Part shown: piece after piece, positions 19,537-27,506 of the stretch
How positions within the stretch are numbered: the stretch's first letter is position 1
Layout of the letters: each line of letters starts with the position of its first letter
Assembly (NCBI RefSeq): GCF_900105785.1
Contig: NZ_LT629799.1
Coordinates: 4,278,001-4,342,000, forward strand
Length of the DNA stretch: 64,000 nucleotides
Origin: Microlunatus sagamiharensis
Lineage (GTDB): Bacteria > Actinomycetota > Actinomycetes > Propionibacteriales > Propionibacteriaceae
Direction of reading: 5' to 3'
The notes under the pieces: generated by a model
Databases searched by the model: none
Told to the model about the DNA's origin: nothing
Seen by the model: the letters and a program-made list of their open reading frames with translations, nothing else
Position numbers and translations under genes: made by a program

Positions 19537-19697
19537 ACGCTCCCTGAGCCTGTCGAAGGGTGGAGCACGCTCCCTGAGCCTGTCGAAGGGCCCCGAAGGG
19601 GTTGGCGTTCTCCGTCGTGCCCACCACGGCCGGGTCGCGTGCCTTCATTCGAGGAACGCTGACCTCTTCGAGGCCCTTCGACAGGCTCAGGGAGCGT
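19537..19697. repeat. Three copies of a 24-bp dispersed repeat
   Basis: A 24-bp sequence containing CCCTGAGCCTGTCGAAGGG occurs at 19537-19560 and 19567-19590 in direct orientation and at 19674-19697 inverted. Copies are identical over 24 bases. This core is a known kind of intergenic REP-like repeat in high-GC bacteria (from memory). The inverted pair could form a long stem spanning the region between clpC and the hydrolase gene. Confidence 0.85.
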
Positions 19698-19716
19698 CCT
19701 GCAGATCGTTCGCGCC

Positions 19717-20691
19717 TCAGCGGTCGTCGCTCGTGCCCTCGGCCCGTTCGGCGGCCTGCGCCTGCTCGGTCTTGCCGCGCGCGATGGTCTCGTCGTCGTC
19801 GGTGAGGACGCCGGCCAGCTCGGTGACGCGCCCCCTGGTCGCGGCCAGCCCGACCCCCTCGTGGCCGTCGGAACCGTCGACGACCTCCTCCGGCACGCGG
19901 TGCACGTGGTCGTCCTCCGGCAGCCGGCCGCGCACGTGGGCGACGCAGAGCCGGGCGACCTCCTCGGCGTTGCGGTGCATGACCGAGTGCGCCGCGCCGG
20001 GGATGCGCCACGAGGTGCCGCGCGGGAGGAGGCGGGTCACCTCCTGCGTCCAGGACAGCGGGACGAGGCGGTCCTCCTCGCCGGAGAGGACGAGCGTGCG
20101 GGCACCGATCCGGGGCAGCGCGTCCTCGATCCGGAACCGCAGCACGGCGGGCAGGATGCGGAAGATCCAGCGCGCTCCCGACAGCGCGTACGCGTAGAGG
20201 GCGAGCGCGACGACGCGCGGCGGCTCGTGCAGGCAGGACTGGGCGAAGCGCAGCAGCACGCGCCAGGATCGGCGCTCCCGGGCGTTGACGACGGGAGAGA
20301 TCAGCACGACGTCGGACACCTCGCGCGTGGCTGCGAGCGCCGCGACGATCTGCGTCCCCATGGAGTGCCCGACCAGGACGGGGTCCTCGAGCCCGAGCCG
20401 GTCGACCACGTCTCCCACGAGCTCGGCGTACTGGACGACCGTCATCGGGCGACCGGGGTGCGGCACCCCGCCGAACCCGGGCAGGTCGAGCGCGATCACG
20501 GGACCGAACTCGTTCAGCCGCAGCGCGAGCCGCTCGAAGTAGTTCGAGGTGACGCCGATCCCGGGCACCAGGACGAAGGCGCGCGCACCCTCGGCGCCGG
20601 CGGTGCTGACGCGGGCGTACAGGTCGCCCGACCAGACCCGCTCGACGCTGACGTCGCTGCGGCTGCCTCGCGCCGCCGTCGTGCGAGCCAC
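19717..20691 (-). CDS. Alpha/beta hydrolase
   Basis: 324 aa with an intact alpha/beta-hydrolase signature: oxyanion region LVPGIGVTSNYF, nucleophile elbow VLVGHSMGTQIV, acid LSGEEDRLVP, and catalytic His in IPGAAHSVMH. After the fold (about residue 260) is a charged ~60-residue tail rich in Asp/Glu/Arg. The GTG start lies 3 bases from the CCTAGG target duplication of the IS481-type element, so the native upstream region has been displaced and no ribosome binding site is visible. Substrate is unknown. The gene may depend on transcription from the element or be silent. Confidence 0.78.
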   Translation of the reverse strand: MARTTAARGSRSDVSVERVWSGDLYARVSTAGAEGARAFVLVPGIGVTSNYFERLALRLNEFGPVIALDLPGFGGVPHPGRPMTVVQYAELVGDVVDRLGLEDPVLVGHSMGTQIVAALAATREVSDVVLISPVVNARERRSWRVLLRFAQSCLHEPPRVVALALYAYALSGARWIFRILPAVLRFRIEDALPRIGARTLVLSGEEDRLVPLSWTQEVTRLLPRGTSWRIPGAAHSVMHRNAEEVARLCVAHVRGRLPEDDHVHRVPEEVVDGSDGHEGVGLAATRGRVTELAGVLTDDDETIARGKTEQAQAAERAEGTSDDR

Positions 20692-20694
20692 GGG

Positions 20695-21794
20695 CCTAGG
20701 TGTACCCGGTCATGAGGTTGGTGACAGTCGCGCGAGTGGGGTGAGTCCATCGAGTGCGGAGTGGGCTCGTTCAGTGTTGTAGTGCTCGACCCAGGGAGCA
20801 AGCGCTGCAGCGCGGGCGGCGTTCGACGTCCAAACCTGTCGGTAGGCCCACTCTGAGGCAAGGGTGCGGTTGTAGCGCTCCGCCTTGCCGTTCTGCCAGG
20901 GGCAGTGCGGCTTGATGAACTTCTGGGCGATTCCGTGCTCGGCGCAGACCGTGACGAGGGAGTAGCGGTAGGCGAAGGCGTTGTCGGTCATCAGCCGCTC
21001 GACTCGGTCGACTCCTCGCTCGGCTAAGTAGGCCAGCGCGCGCTCGAGGAACGCCGCGCACGTCACGCCTTTCTCATCGGTAAGTACTTCGGAGTAGGCG
21101 AGCCGGGAGTGGTCATCGACGACCGAGTGGACGTAGTCGTAGCCGATCAGGGCCCGCTTGTGCTTGTCGCTGTTGGTCGCGAGGCGCCCGTGGGCGCGCC
21201 AGCCGCCGCCGGCGGGGATCCGGCCGATCTTCTTGACGTCCATGTGGACGAGCTCGCCCGGGGCGTCCTTCTCGTAGCGGACGGCGGTGGTCTTCGACGC
21301 GCGGATCACCTCGCCGGTGACCGGGTCCAGCACGGCCAGCCTGGGCAGCTGGTGACGGACCAGGACCCGCGACACCGTCCGGGCGCAGACCGGGTGCCGA
21401 GCGGCGATCCACGCCGGCCCGCGGCGGTACTCGACCCGGTCGGTCGTGATCGCCTCCTCGACCACGGCCGGGGTCTGGCCGGGGCTGTGGTGCGGGCGCG
21501 AAGACCGATCGAGCAGCCCTGCGTCGCCCTCGGCCCGCCAGCGGCGGACCCAGCGATAGGCGCACTGGCGCGAGATCCCCATCGCCTTCGCGGCGTGGGC
21601 GACGGGCCAGTGCTGGACGACGACGCGTTCGATCAGCAGCAGCCGACCATGACGATTGAGCCGGGCGTTAGCGTGAGCCACCTGAGGGCCTCCGAGCGGT
21701 AGAAGACGACACATCTCCCACCGCACTCGGAGGTCCTCTTCACGTCAAGCACTCGAACCGAGTGTCACCAACGTCCTGGCCCAGTACACCTAGG
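20695..21794. mobile_element. IS481-family insertion sequence with CCTAGG target duplication
   Basis: The element spans 20701-21788 (1088 bp). Its ends begin TGTAC on both strands and the outer 30 bases match at 24 positions, including a shared GTTGGTGACA block. CCTAGG flanks both ends (20695-20700 and 21789-21794). IS481-type elements are known to target NCTAGN and duplicate it, which fits. It encodes one transposase on the minus strand. Intact ends, intact transposase and perfect duplication suggest recent insertion. Confidence 0.92.
20710..21681 (-). CDS. IS481-family transposase
   Basis: DDE transposase of 323 aa from the GTG at 21681 (VAHANARLNRHGRLLL, where homologues begin); an ATG at 21726 would add 15 residues. 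N-terminal helix-turn-helix region AAKAMGISRQCAYRWVRRWRAEGDAGLLDRSSRPH, then the rve catalytic core: first Asp in VHMDVKKIG, second in LMTDNAFAYR, and Glu in PWQNGKAERYNRTL. The frame is intact and fills the element. Confidence 0.93.
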   Translation of the reverse strand: MAHANARLNRHGRLLLIERVVVQHWPVAHAAKAMGISRQCAYRWVRRWRAEGDAGLLDRSSRPHHSPGQTPAVVEEAITTDRVEYRRGPAWIAARHPVCARTVSRVLVRHQLPRLAVLDPVTGEVIRASKTTAVRYEKDAPGELVHMDVKKIGRIPAGGGWRAHGRLATNSDKHKRALIGYDYVHSVVDDHSRLAYSEVLTDEKGVTCAAFLERALAYLAERGVDRVERLMTDNAFAYRYSLVTVCAEHGIAQKFIKPHCPWQNGKAERYNRTLASEWAYRQVWTSNAARAAALAPWVEHYNTERAHSALDGLTPLARLSPTS

Positions 21795-21843
21795 CCCCGT
21801 CTCTCGATCCCGACGGGCGCTGACACGGCCCCGCATCCCGACC

Positions 21844-21871
21844 GGCTGCGCCGGCCTCGCTCGGCGCAGCC
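21844..21871. terminator. 10-bp stem-loop downstream of the aldo/keto reductase
   Basis: GGCTGCGCCG (21844-21853) and CGGCGCAGCC (21862-21871) with an 8-nt loop, about 80 bases past the reductase stop. A possible terminator or repeat relic. The surrounding 157 bp after the IS shows no gene. Confidence 0.4.
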
Positions 21872-21951
21872 CGCTGCGCGCTCGCTCCTCCGGCTTGCCG
21901 GACCGGGCGCGGATGCCACGCCAACGCCTGCCGGGAATCGAGGGACACGGC

Positions 21952-22851
21952 CTAGTGCCCGAACGTGTCCGAGTCGGTGACGCCCTCGTCGCCCCGGTCG
22001 AGGCCGGCGATCGCCGCCAGGTCGTCGTCGTCCAACGCGAAGTCGAAGACGGCGAGGTTGTCGGCCAGGTGCACCGGGTTCGTCGACTTGGGGATCGGCA
22101 CCAGGCCCAGCTGCACGTGCCAGCGCAGGATCACCTGCGTCGGGGTCTTGTCGTAGCGCTCGCCGATGGCGACCAGGGCCTCCTCGCCGCGCAGCTCGGC
22201 GCTGCTGGCGCCGATCGGGCTCCACGACTCGGTGGCGGTGCCGTACTCGTCGTTCGCGGCCCGGACGTCGGGCCGGGTCGTGTACGGGCTCAGCTGGACC
22301 TGGTTGACGTCGAGCAGGATCCCGGTCTCGTCGACGACCCGCCTCAGGTGGGCCGGCTTGAAGTTGGAGACCCCGATCGCGTGCAGGACCCCCTCCTCGC
22401 GGAGGGCCTCGAGCCCGCGGACCGCGTCGACGTAGCGGTCCTGGTCCGGGTTGGGCCAGTGCACGAGGAGCAGGTCGAGGTAGTCGGTGCCGAGGCGCTC
22501 CAGGCTGGCCTCGCACGCCTTCCGGACGCCGTCGACGCTGTGCCACTCGCGGTTGAGCTTGCTGGTCAGGAAGATCTCCGAGCGGTCGACGCCCGAGACG
22601 CGGATCCCCTCGCCGACGCCCTCCTCGTTGCGGTAGTTCTCCGCGGTGTCGATCAGCCGGTAGCCCGCGGCGAGCGCGTCCGCGACCTGGCGCACGACGG
22701 CTTCACCGGTCACGGGCGACGTGCCGAGTCCGAGCACCGGGATCTCCGCGCCGTGCACGAGCTTGCGGCGCGGGGCGTGCGGCGCCGGCGCGGTGGTGAG
22801 GGCCTCGCCGCGGCCGGGGTCGGGGCGGACGTCGTCGGGAGTCAGGGACAC
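21952..22851 (-). CDS. Aldo/keto reductase
   Basis: NADPH-dependent carbonyl reductase of the AKR fold, 299 aa. The catalytic tetrad is visible: D68 and Y73 in LIDTAENYRNEE, K98 in FLTSKLN, H131 in LLVHWPNPD. C-terminal cofactor-binding residues are in IPKSTNPVHLADNLAVFDF. I chose GTG 22851 because a TAGGTT hexamer lies 7 nt upstream; a longer in-frame version would run into the mutY 3' end. Physiological substrate unknown; the 2,5-diketogluconate reductase-like subgroup is the nearest resemblance. Confidence 0.88.
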   Translation of the reverse strand: MSLTPDDVRPDPGRGEALTTAPAPHAPRRKLVHGAEIPVLGLGTSPVTGEAVVRQVADALAAGYRLIDTAENYRNEEGVGEGIRVSGVDRSEIFLTSKLNREWHSVDGVRKACEASLERLGTDYLDLLLVHWPNPDQDRYVDAVRGLEALREEGVLHAIGVSNFKPAHLRRVVDETGILLDVNQVQLSPYTTRPDVRAANDEYGTATESWSPIGASSAELRGEEALVAIGERYDKTPTQVILRWHVQLGLVPIPKSTNPVHLADNLAVFDFALDDDDLAAIAGLDRGDEGVTDSDTFGH

Positions 22852-22858
22852 GGCTCCC

Positions 22859-22864
22859 AACCTA
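22859..22864 (-). promoter_or_regulatory. Leaderless-type -10 box of the aldo/keto reductase
   Basis: TAGGTT on the minus strand, 7 nt before GTG 22851, overlapping the last codon of mutY. Confidence 0.45.
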
Positions 22865-23800
22865 CGGCGCGGACGTCCCAGCACCCCGACCGCCCGGGAG
22901 CGCCCAGCGGACCTCGTCCCCGCCGTCCTCGGGAGCGGGCCCCACGACCAGCCCGTCGGCCACGAGCGAGGCCAGCGCCCGCTCGCGCTGCACCGGCTCC
23001 GGCCAGGCCGCCTCGAGCTCCTCCGGGCCGACGGGGGAGTCGCTGCTGCGCAGCACGGCCAGGAGCGCCCCGCGGCACTGCCGGTCGGTGCCCTCGTACG
23101 TCTGTCCCCGCCGCGGCGGTCCTGACCACTCCGGGTAGCCGGCCCGGCGCCAGGCGCAGCGTTCCGGCACCGGGCAGCCCTCGCAGCGGGGTCGCCGGGC
23201 GGTGCACACGACGGCGCCGAGCTCCATCGACGCGACGGCCCAGCGGGCCGCCACGGCGGGTTCGTCGGGCAGGTAGGCCTCGGCGACCGCCGTCTCGGCC
23301 CTCGTGGGACTCGTGCCGGGGTAGGCCTCGCCGATCGCGACGCGACCGATCACCCGGCGGACGTTGGTGTCGAGCACGACCGCACGCCGCCCGAAGGCGA
23401 AGCTGGCGACGGCGGCCGCGGTGTACGAGCCGACGCCGGGCAGGCTGCGCAGGTCGTCGAGGTCGGCGGGCACCTCGCCGCCGAAGCGTTCGGCGATCGC
23501 GACCGCCGCCCCGTGCAGCCGCAGGGCGCGGCGCGGGTAGCCGAGCCGGCCCCAGGCGCGGACGGCCTCACCCGACGGGGAGTCCGCGAGGGCCGCCGGG
23601 GTCGGCCAGCGCTCGAGCCAGCGCGCCCAGGGCTCCCGCACGCGCTCGACCGGCGTCTGCTGGAGCATGAACTCGCTCACGAGGACGGCCCACGGGGTGG
23701 CGCCCGGCCGCCGCCACGGCAGGTCGCGGGCGTTCTCGTCGTACCAGCGGGTGACGGCCCTCACCGTCTCCGCCTCGCCCCGACGCGCCTCGCGCTCCAA
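22862..23800 (-). CDS. mutY: A/G-specific adenine glycosylase MutY
   Basis: Removes adenine mispaired with 8-oxoguanine. Features by residue from the TTG at 23800: E43 in SEFMLQQTPVERV, helix-hairpin-helix LPGVGSYTAAAV at about 120-131, catalytic D144 in VLDTNVRRV, and the 4Fe-4S ligands C199, C206, C209, C215 (Cx6Cx2Cx5C). At 312 aa it lacks a full NUDIX-like 8-oxoG recognition domain; the tail resembles a winged helix. The GTG at 23764 is an alternative start (300 aa). The gene is in the disA-radA-lsr2 neighbourhood, as in mycobacteria. Confidence 0.92.
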   Translation of the reverse strand: MEREARRGEAETVRAVTRWYDENARDLPWRRPGATPWAVLVSEFMLQQTPVERVREPWARWLERWPTPAALADSPSGEAVRAWGRLGYPRRALRLHGAAVAIAERFGGEVPADLDDLRSLPGVGSYTAAAVASFAFGRRAVVLDTNVRRVIGRVAIGEAYPGTSPTRAETAVAEAYLPDEPAVAARWAVASMELGAVVCTARRPRCEGCPVPERCAWRRAGYPEWSGPPRRGQTYEGTDRQCRGALLAVLRSSDSPVGPEELEAAWPEPVQRERALASLVADGLVVGPAPEDGGDEVRWALPGGRGAGTSAP

Positions 23801-23921
23801 CCGCCGCTCTCCTCGCTCTCTCGCAGGACGAGGGTGTCCTCCGACGCGCCGCGTCCGGCCACCGGCGCCAGCCGCTGACCCTCACCCTACGAACAGCCGG
23901 CGACCGGCCCTCCGGCGCAGC

Positions 23922-23982
23922 GACCAGTGGTCACCCGTGGTCGCTGCGTACGGCGTGTCGCGACGACAGCTGACCACTGGTC
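23922..23982. promoter_or_regulatory. Inverted pair of GACCASTGGTC operator-like sites
   Basis: GACCAGTGGTCA (23922-23933) and TGACCACTGGTC (23971-23982) are exact reverse complements, each itself an odd palindrome ACCA-S-TGGT, about 49 bp apart. They lie between the divergent mutY and the 24090 gene. They look like a dimeric repressor's sites; the regulator is unknown. Confidence 0.4.
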
Positions 23983-24077
23983 AGCGGGGAGGGGCGAGAA
24001 GGAGGGGCGAGGGGCGAGGGTGGGCGGAACCCCGAGGGTGCCCGGCGAGCCTGACCGCCGAGGTCGTGACCCGTCCT

Positions 24078-24083
24078 TAACCT
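24078..24083 (+). promoter_or_regulatory. Leaderless-type -10 box of the 24090 gene
   Basis: TAACCT ends 6 nt before the ATG at 24090. Confidence 0.5.
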
Positions 24084-24089
24084 CGGGCC

Positions 24090-24929
24090 ATGAGCAGCGT
24101 CCTGCACCCGGTCGGGCCCGAGCCGCGGGAGCGCTACTGGGTGCGGCGGCTGGCCGTGCTCGTGGCGGCCGTCGTGGCGATCGTCATCGTGATCGCCCTG
24201 GTGGGCAACGCGATGAGCGCCGGGTCGGCGGTCCAGGCCGAGCCGGCCCCGCCGAGCGTCCCCGAGCCGACCCTGCCGCCCGTCACGGCCTCGGCCAGCC
24301 CGTCCCCGAGCGCGAGCTCGAGCGCCTCGGCGAGCCCGACCCCGTTCGCCGCCACCGCGAGCGCGCTGGCCTCGGGGTCGCCCACCGCGGGGAGCACGGT
24401 CACGCCGGACCCCGGCCAGACGGCCAAGGCCGAGCGGTCCACGCCGCCCACGTCCACCGAGAAGAAGAAGGCGGAGCAGCAGGCGGCCGAGAAGAAGGCG
24501 GAGGCGAAGAAGGCCGCGTCGAAGAAGAAGGCCGCGCCCGTGCTGGCCTCCTGCCCGGCCGACGACGTGCGCTCGACGCTCACCGGCCCCCGCACGGTGA
24601 AGGCCAAGAAGTCGGCGACCTTCGAGCTGTCGCTGATCAACGGCTCCGGCAAGGCCTGCTACGTCAAGGTCACCAGCGGCAACTTCCGGTTGACCATCGT
24701 CTCCGGCTCCGACCGCATCTGGTCCTCGGAGGACTGCCCGAAGAGCGTGCCCGCCACCAGCCGCAAGCTGGCGGCCGAGAAGTCGGTCGACTGGACGATG
24801 AAGTGGGACGGCTCGCGCTCCGGCGACGGCTGCACGAAGCGCCCGGAGGCGCCGAAGCCGGGCTACTACGTCGCCATCGCGAACTTCGACGACGCCCGCG
24901 AGGTCCGCTGGCGGGTCATCCTCACCTAG
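24090..24929 (+). CDS. Membrane-anchored extracytoplasmic protein of unknown function
   Basis: 279 aa. A short N-terminus is followed by one TM helix (LAVLVAAVVAIVIVIALVG, about 21-39), a Pro/Ser/Thr/Ala-rich linker (about 48-115), a Lys/Ala/Glu-rich helical stretch (EKKKAEQQAAEKKAEAKKAA, about 125-150) and a globular C-terminal domain of ~125 residues. That domain has four Cys (ASCPADD, ACYVK, EDCPK, DGCTK), probably two disulfides, and a beta-rich pattern resembling DUF4232-like folds. I do not recognise a named family. The gene is divergent from mutY and convergent with disA. Confidence 0.65.
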   Translation: MSSVLHPVGPEPRERYWVRRLAVLVAAVVAIVIVIALVGNAMSAGSAVQAEPAPPSVPEPTLPPVTASASPSPSASSSASASPTPFAATASALASGSPTAGSTVTPDPGQTAKAERSTPPTSTEKKKAEQQAAEKKAEAKKAASKKKAAPVLASCPADDVRSTLTGPRTVKAKKSATFELSLINGSGKACYVKVTSGNFRLTIVSGSDRIWSSEDCPKSVPATSRKLAAEKSVDWTMKWDGSRSGDGCTKRPEAPKPGYYVAIANFDDAREVRWRVILT

Positions 24930-24950
24930 GGTCGAGGAGCGGCGTCGGGC

Positions 24951-26027
24951 TCAGTCGAGCCGGTCGCTGTACGCGGCGTCGGCCAGGCGGAGCAGCCCGT
25001 CGCGGATGACGCGGGCGCGGCTCTCCCCGACGCCGTCGACGTCCTGCAGCTCGGCGATGCTCGCCCCGAAGAGGGCCTGCAGGTTGCCGAAGTGCTCGAT
25101 GAGCCGCACGCCCAGCGCCGCCGGCAGCCGGCCGATCTGCGCGACCTGGCGGAAGCCGCGGCTGACCACGCGCCCGTCGAGGTTGACCACCGGACCGAAG
25201 CCCATCGCCCGGGCCACCGCGGCCGGCTCGACCAGCTGGGCCGTGCTGAGCCGGCGCAGGTGCTGCAGGGAGAAGTCGGCGTCGTCGTGGGCGCGGTAGT
25301 CGCGCTCGAGCAGCTCGGGCAGCCGGGCGAAGTCGACGGCCAGCTCCGACAGCTGCAGGGTCAGCAGGCGGCCGTCGGACCCGAGCTCGTGGACGTAGCT
25401 CTCGATCTCCTCCTCGAGGCGCCGGACCATCTCCAGGCGCTGCGCGACCAGGGCCACGTCGCGCACGGTGACGGCGTCCTGCACCTCGAGCGACGACAGC
25501 CGGGCGATCACCTCGGTCAGTCGCCCGCGGTAGCGCTCGAGGGTCTGCAGGGCCTGCTCGGCCCGCGACAGGATCTGCGCGGAGTGCTCGACCAGGTGGC
25601 GCTCGTCGCCGAGGAAGAGCGAGATCGTCGCCATCGACGACGAGACCGAGACGACGGGCAGGCCGGCCTGGCGGGCCACGCGCTCGGCCGTCCGGTGCCG
25701 CGTGCCGGTCTCCGACGTCTCCACCGACCGGTCGGGCATGAGGTGGACGCCGGCTCGGACGATCCGTGTGCGGTCCTCGCTGAGCACGATGGCGCCGTCC
25801 ATCTTGGCCAGCTCGCGCAGGGCCGTGGCGCTGAAGGCGACGTCGAGGGCGAAGCCGCCGGTCGAGATCTCGTCGATCACGTCGTTGTCGCCGAGCACGA
25901 CGAGCGCACCCGTACGGCCCCGCAGGATCCGCTCCAGGCCGTCACGCATCGGCGTCCCGGGGGCCAGCGCGCGCAGCTCGTCGAGCATCGTGAAGCGCGG
26001 GCCCTCGTCGCCCTCGGTGCCCCCCAT
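24951..26027 (-). CDS. disA: DNA integrity scanning diadenylate cyclase DisA
   Basis: Synthesises c-di-AMP from two ATP and scans DNA for branched structures. The DAC domain carries DGA at residues 77-79 and RHR at 110-112 (ETGTRHRTAER). A helical spine follows, and the C-terminal helix-hairpin-helix domain is visible as FGNLQALFGASIAELQDVDGVGESRARVIRDGL. 358 aa, full length. It lies directly downstream of radA on the same strand, an arrangement conserved across Gram-positives; RadA is known to modulate DisA. Confidence 0.95.
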   Translation of the reverse strand: MGGTEGDEGPRFTMLDELRALAPGTPMRDGLERILRGRTGALVVLGDNDVIDEISTGGFALDVAFSATALRELAKMDGAIVLSEDRTRIVRAGVHLMPDRSVETSETGTRHRTAERVARQAGLPVVSVSSSMATISLFLGDERHLVEHSAQILSRAEQALQTLERYRGRLTEVIARLSSLEVQDAVTVRDVALVAQRLEMVRRLEEEIESYVHELGSDGRLLTLQLSELAVDFARLPELLERDYRAHDDADFSLQHLRRLSTAQLVEPAAVARAMGFGPVVNLDGRVVSRGFRQVAQIGRLPAALGVRLIEHFGNLQALFGASIAELQDVDGVGESRARVIRDGLLRLADAAYSDRLD

Positions 26028-26099
26028 GGCGTGCTCCCGATCCTCGCGTCGACCGCTCTCCGGCCGATCGCGGGCGATCCTAACCCTGTCGTGCGACGG

Positions 26100-27503
26100 T
26101 CAGCGCTCTCCGAGGCCGGCCGCGGCCAGGGCGTGGGCGAGCGTCGGGACGGCGTGGACGCGCATCCCCGACCGGTCGCTCGTAGCGATCCTCCGCGCGT
26201 CGACCAGCCGCCGACCGGCCGCCGGCGCCTCGGTCGGCACCAGGGCGTCGGTGAACCCCAGCCGCGCCGCCTCCGCCAGCCGGCGCTCCGTCCCGGGCAC
26301 CCGACGCAGCTCGCCGGCGAGGCCGACCTCGCCGATCGCGATGGTGCGCGGGCCGAGCGTGGCGTTCGTCGCGGCCGACGCCACGGCCACCGCGATGGCC
26401 AGGTCGGCCGACGGGTCGGTGACCCGCGCCCCGCCCACCGTCGAGGCGTAGACGTCGCGCCGTCCGACCGGTACGCGGCAGCGCCGCTCGAGCACGGCGA
26501 GCACCATCGAGACCCGGCCGCTGTCGAGCCCGCTGACCGTGCGCCGCGGGCTCGGCAGCTCGGTCGGCGCGACGAGGGCCTGCAGCTCGGCGAGCAGCGG
26601 GCGGCGGCCCTCCATCGTCACCGTCACGCAGGTGCCGGGCACGGGCTCGGCGTGCACGGAGGTGAACAGCCCGCTCGGGTCGGTCACCTCGACGATGCCG
26701 GTCTCGGCCATCTCGAAGCAGCCGACCTCGTCGGCGGGGCCGAAGCGGTTCTTGGTCGCGCGGACCATCCGGAAGCCGGAGTGCCGGTCGCCCTCGAAGG
26801 CGAGCACCACGTCGACGAGGTGCTCGAGCAGTCGCGGGCCGGCGATCGCCCCGTCCTTGGTCACGTGGCCCACGATGACCACGGCCATGCCGCGCCGCTT
26901 GGCCACCCGGACGAGCGCGCCGGTCACCTCGCGCACCTGGGTCGGGCCGCCCGGCGAGCCCTCCGCCTCCGCGGTGCCGACGGTCTGCACGGAGTCGACG
27001 ACGAGCAACGACGGCTCGACCTCCTCGATGTGGCCGAGGATCGTGCCGAGGTCGGTCTCGGCGGCCAGGTAGAGCTCGTCGGCCAGCGCGTCGGTGCGTC
27101 CAGCCCGCAGCCGCACCTGCGCCGCGGACTCCTCGCCCGAGACGTAGAGCGTGCGGCGCCCGGCCTTGGCCCAGCGGGCGGCGACCTCGAGCAGGAGCGT
27201 GGACTTCCCGACGCCGGGCTCGCCGGCCAGCAGCACCACGGCGCCCGGCACGAGCCCGTCGCCGAGCACGCGGTCGAGCTCGCCGACCCCGGTCAGCGTC
27301 CGCGCGGCCAGGTCGGGGTCGACCCGGGCGATGGGCACGGCCTTCGCGCTGGGCGCCTGGGACCGGATTTGCGCCAGCTTGGGCGCGCCCGCCTCGACGA
27401 CGCTGCCCCAGGTCTGGCACTCCCCGCACCGGCCCTGCCAGCGCACGGTCGTCCAGCCGCACTCGGTGCAGTGGAACCCGGGCCTGCTCGCAGTCTTCGG
27501 CAC
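26100..27503 (-). CDS. radA: DNA repair protein RadA
   Basis: RecA-like branch-migration ATPase. N-terminal zinc finger C12-C15-C26-C29 (CTECGWTT, RCGECQTWG), Walker A GEPGVGKST, the RadA-specific KNRFG motif, and a C-terminal Lon-like domain (TVGGARVTDPSADLAIAVAVASA, IGEVGLAGELRRV). 467 aa from a GTG at 27503, 3 bases after the stop of the aminotransferase gene, which lies upstream on the same strand. Likely cotranscribed with disA. Confidence 0.95.
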   Translation of the reverse strand: MPKTASRPGFHCTECGWTTVRWQGRCGECQTWGSVVEAGAPKLAQIRSQAPSAKAVPIARVDPDLAARTLTGVGELDRVLGDGLVPGAVVLLAGEPGVGKSTLLLEVAARWAKAGRRTLYVSGEESAAQVRLRAGRTDALADELYLAAETDLGTILGHIEEVEPSLLVVDSVQTVGTAEAEGSPGGPTQVREVTGALVRVAKRRGMAVVIVGHVTKDGAIAGPRLLEHLVDVVLAFEGDRHSGFRMVRATKNRFGPADEVGCFEMAETGIVEVTDPSGLFTSVHAEPVPGTCVTVTMEGRRPLLAELQALVAPTELPSPRRTVSGLDSGRVSMVLAVLERRCRVPVGRRDVYASTVGGARVTDPSADLAIAVAVASAATNATLGPRTIAIGEVGLAGELRRVPGTERRLAEAARLGFTDALVPTEAPAAGRRLVDARRIATSDRSGMRVHAVPTLAHALAAAGLGER

Positions 27504-27506
27504 GGC

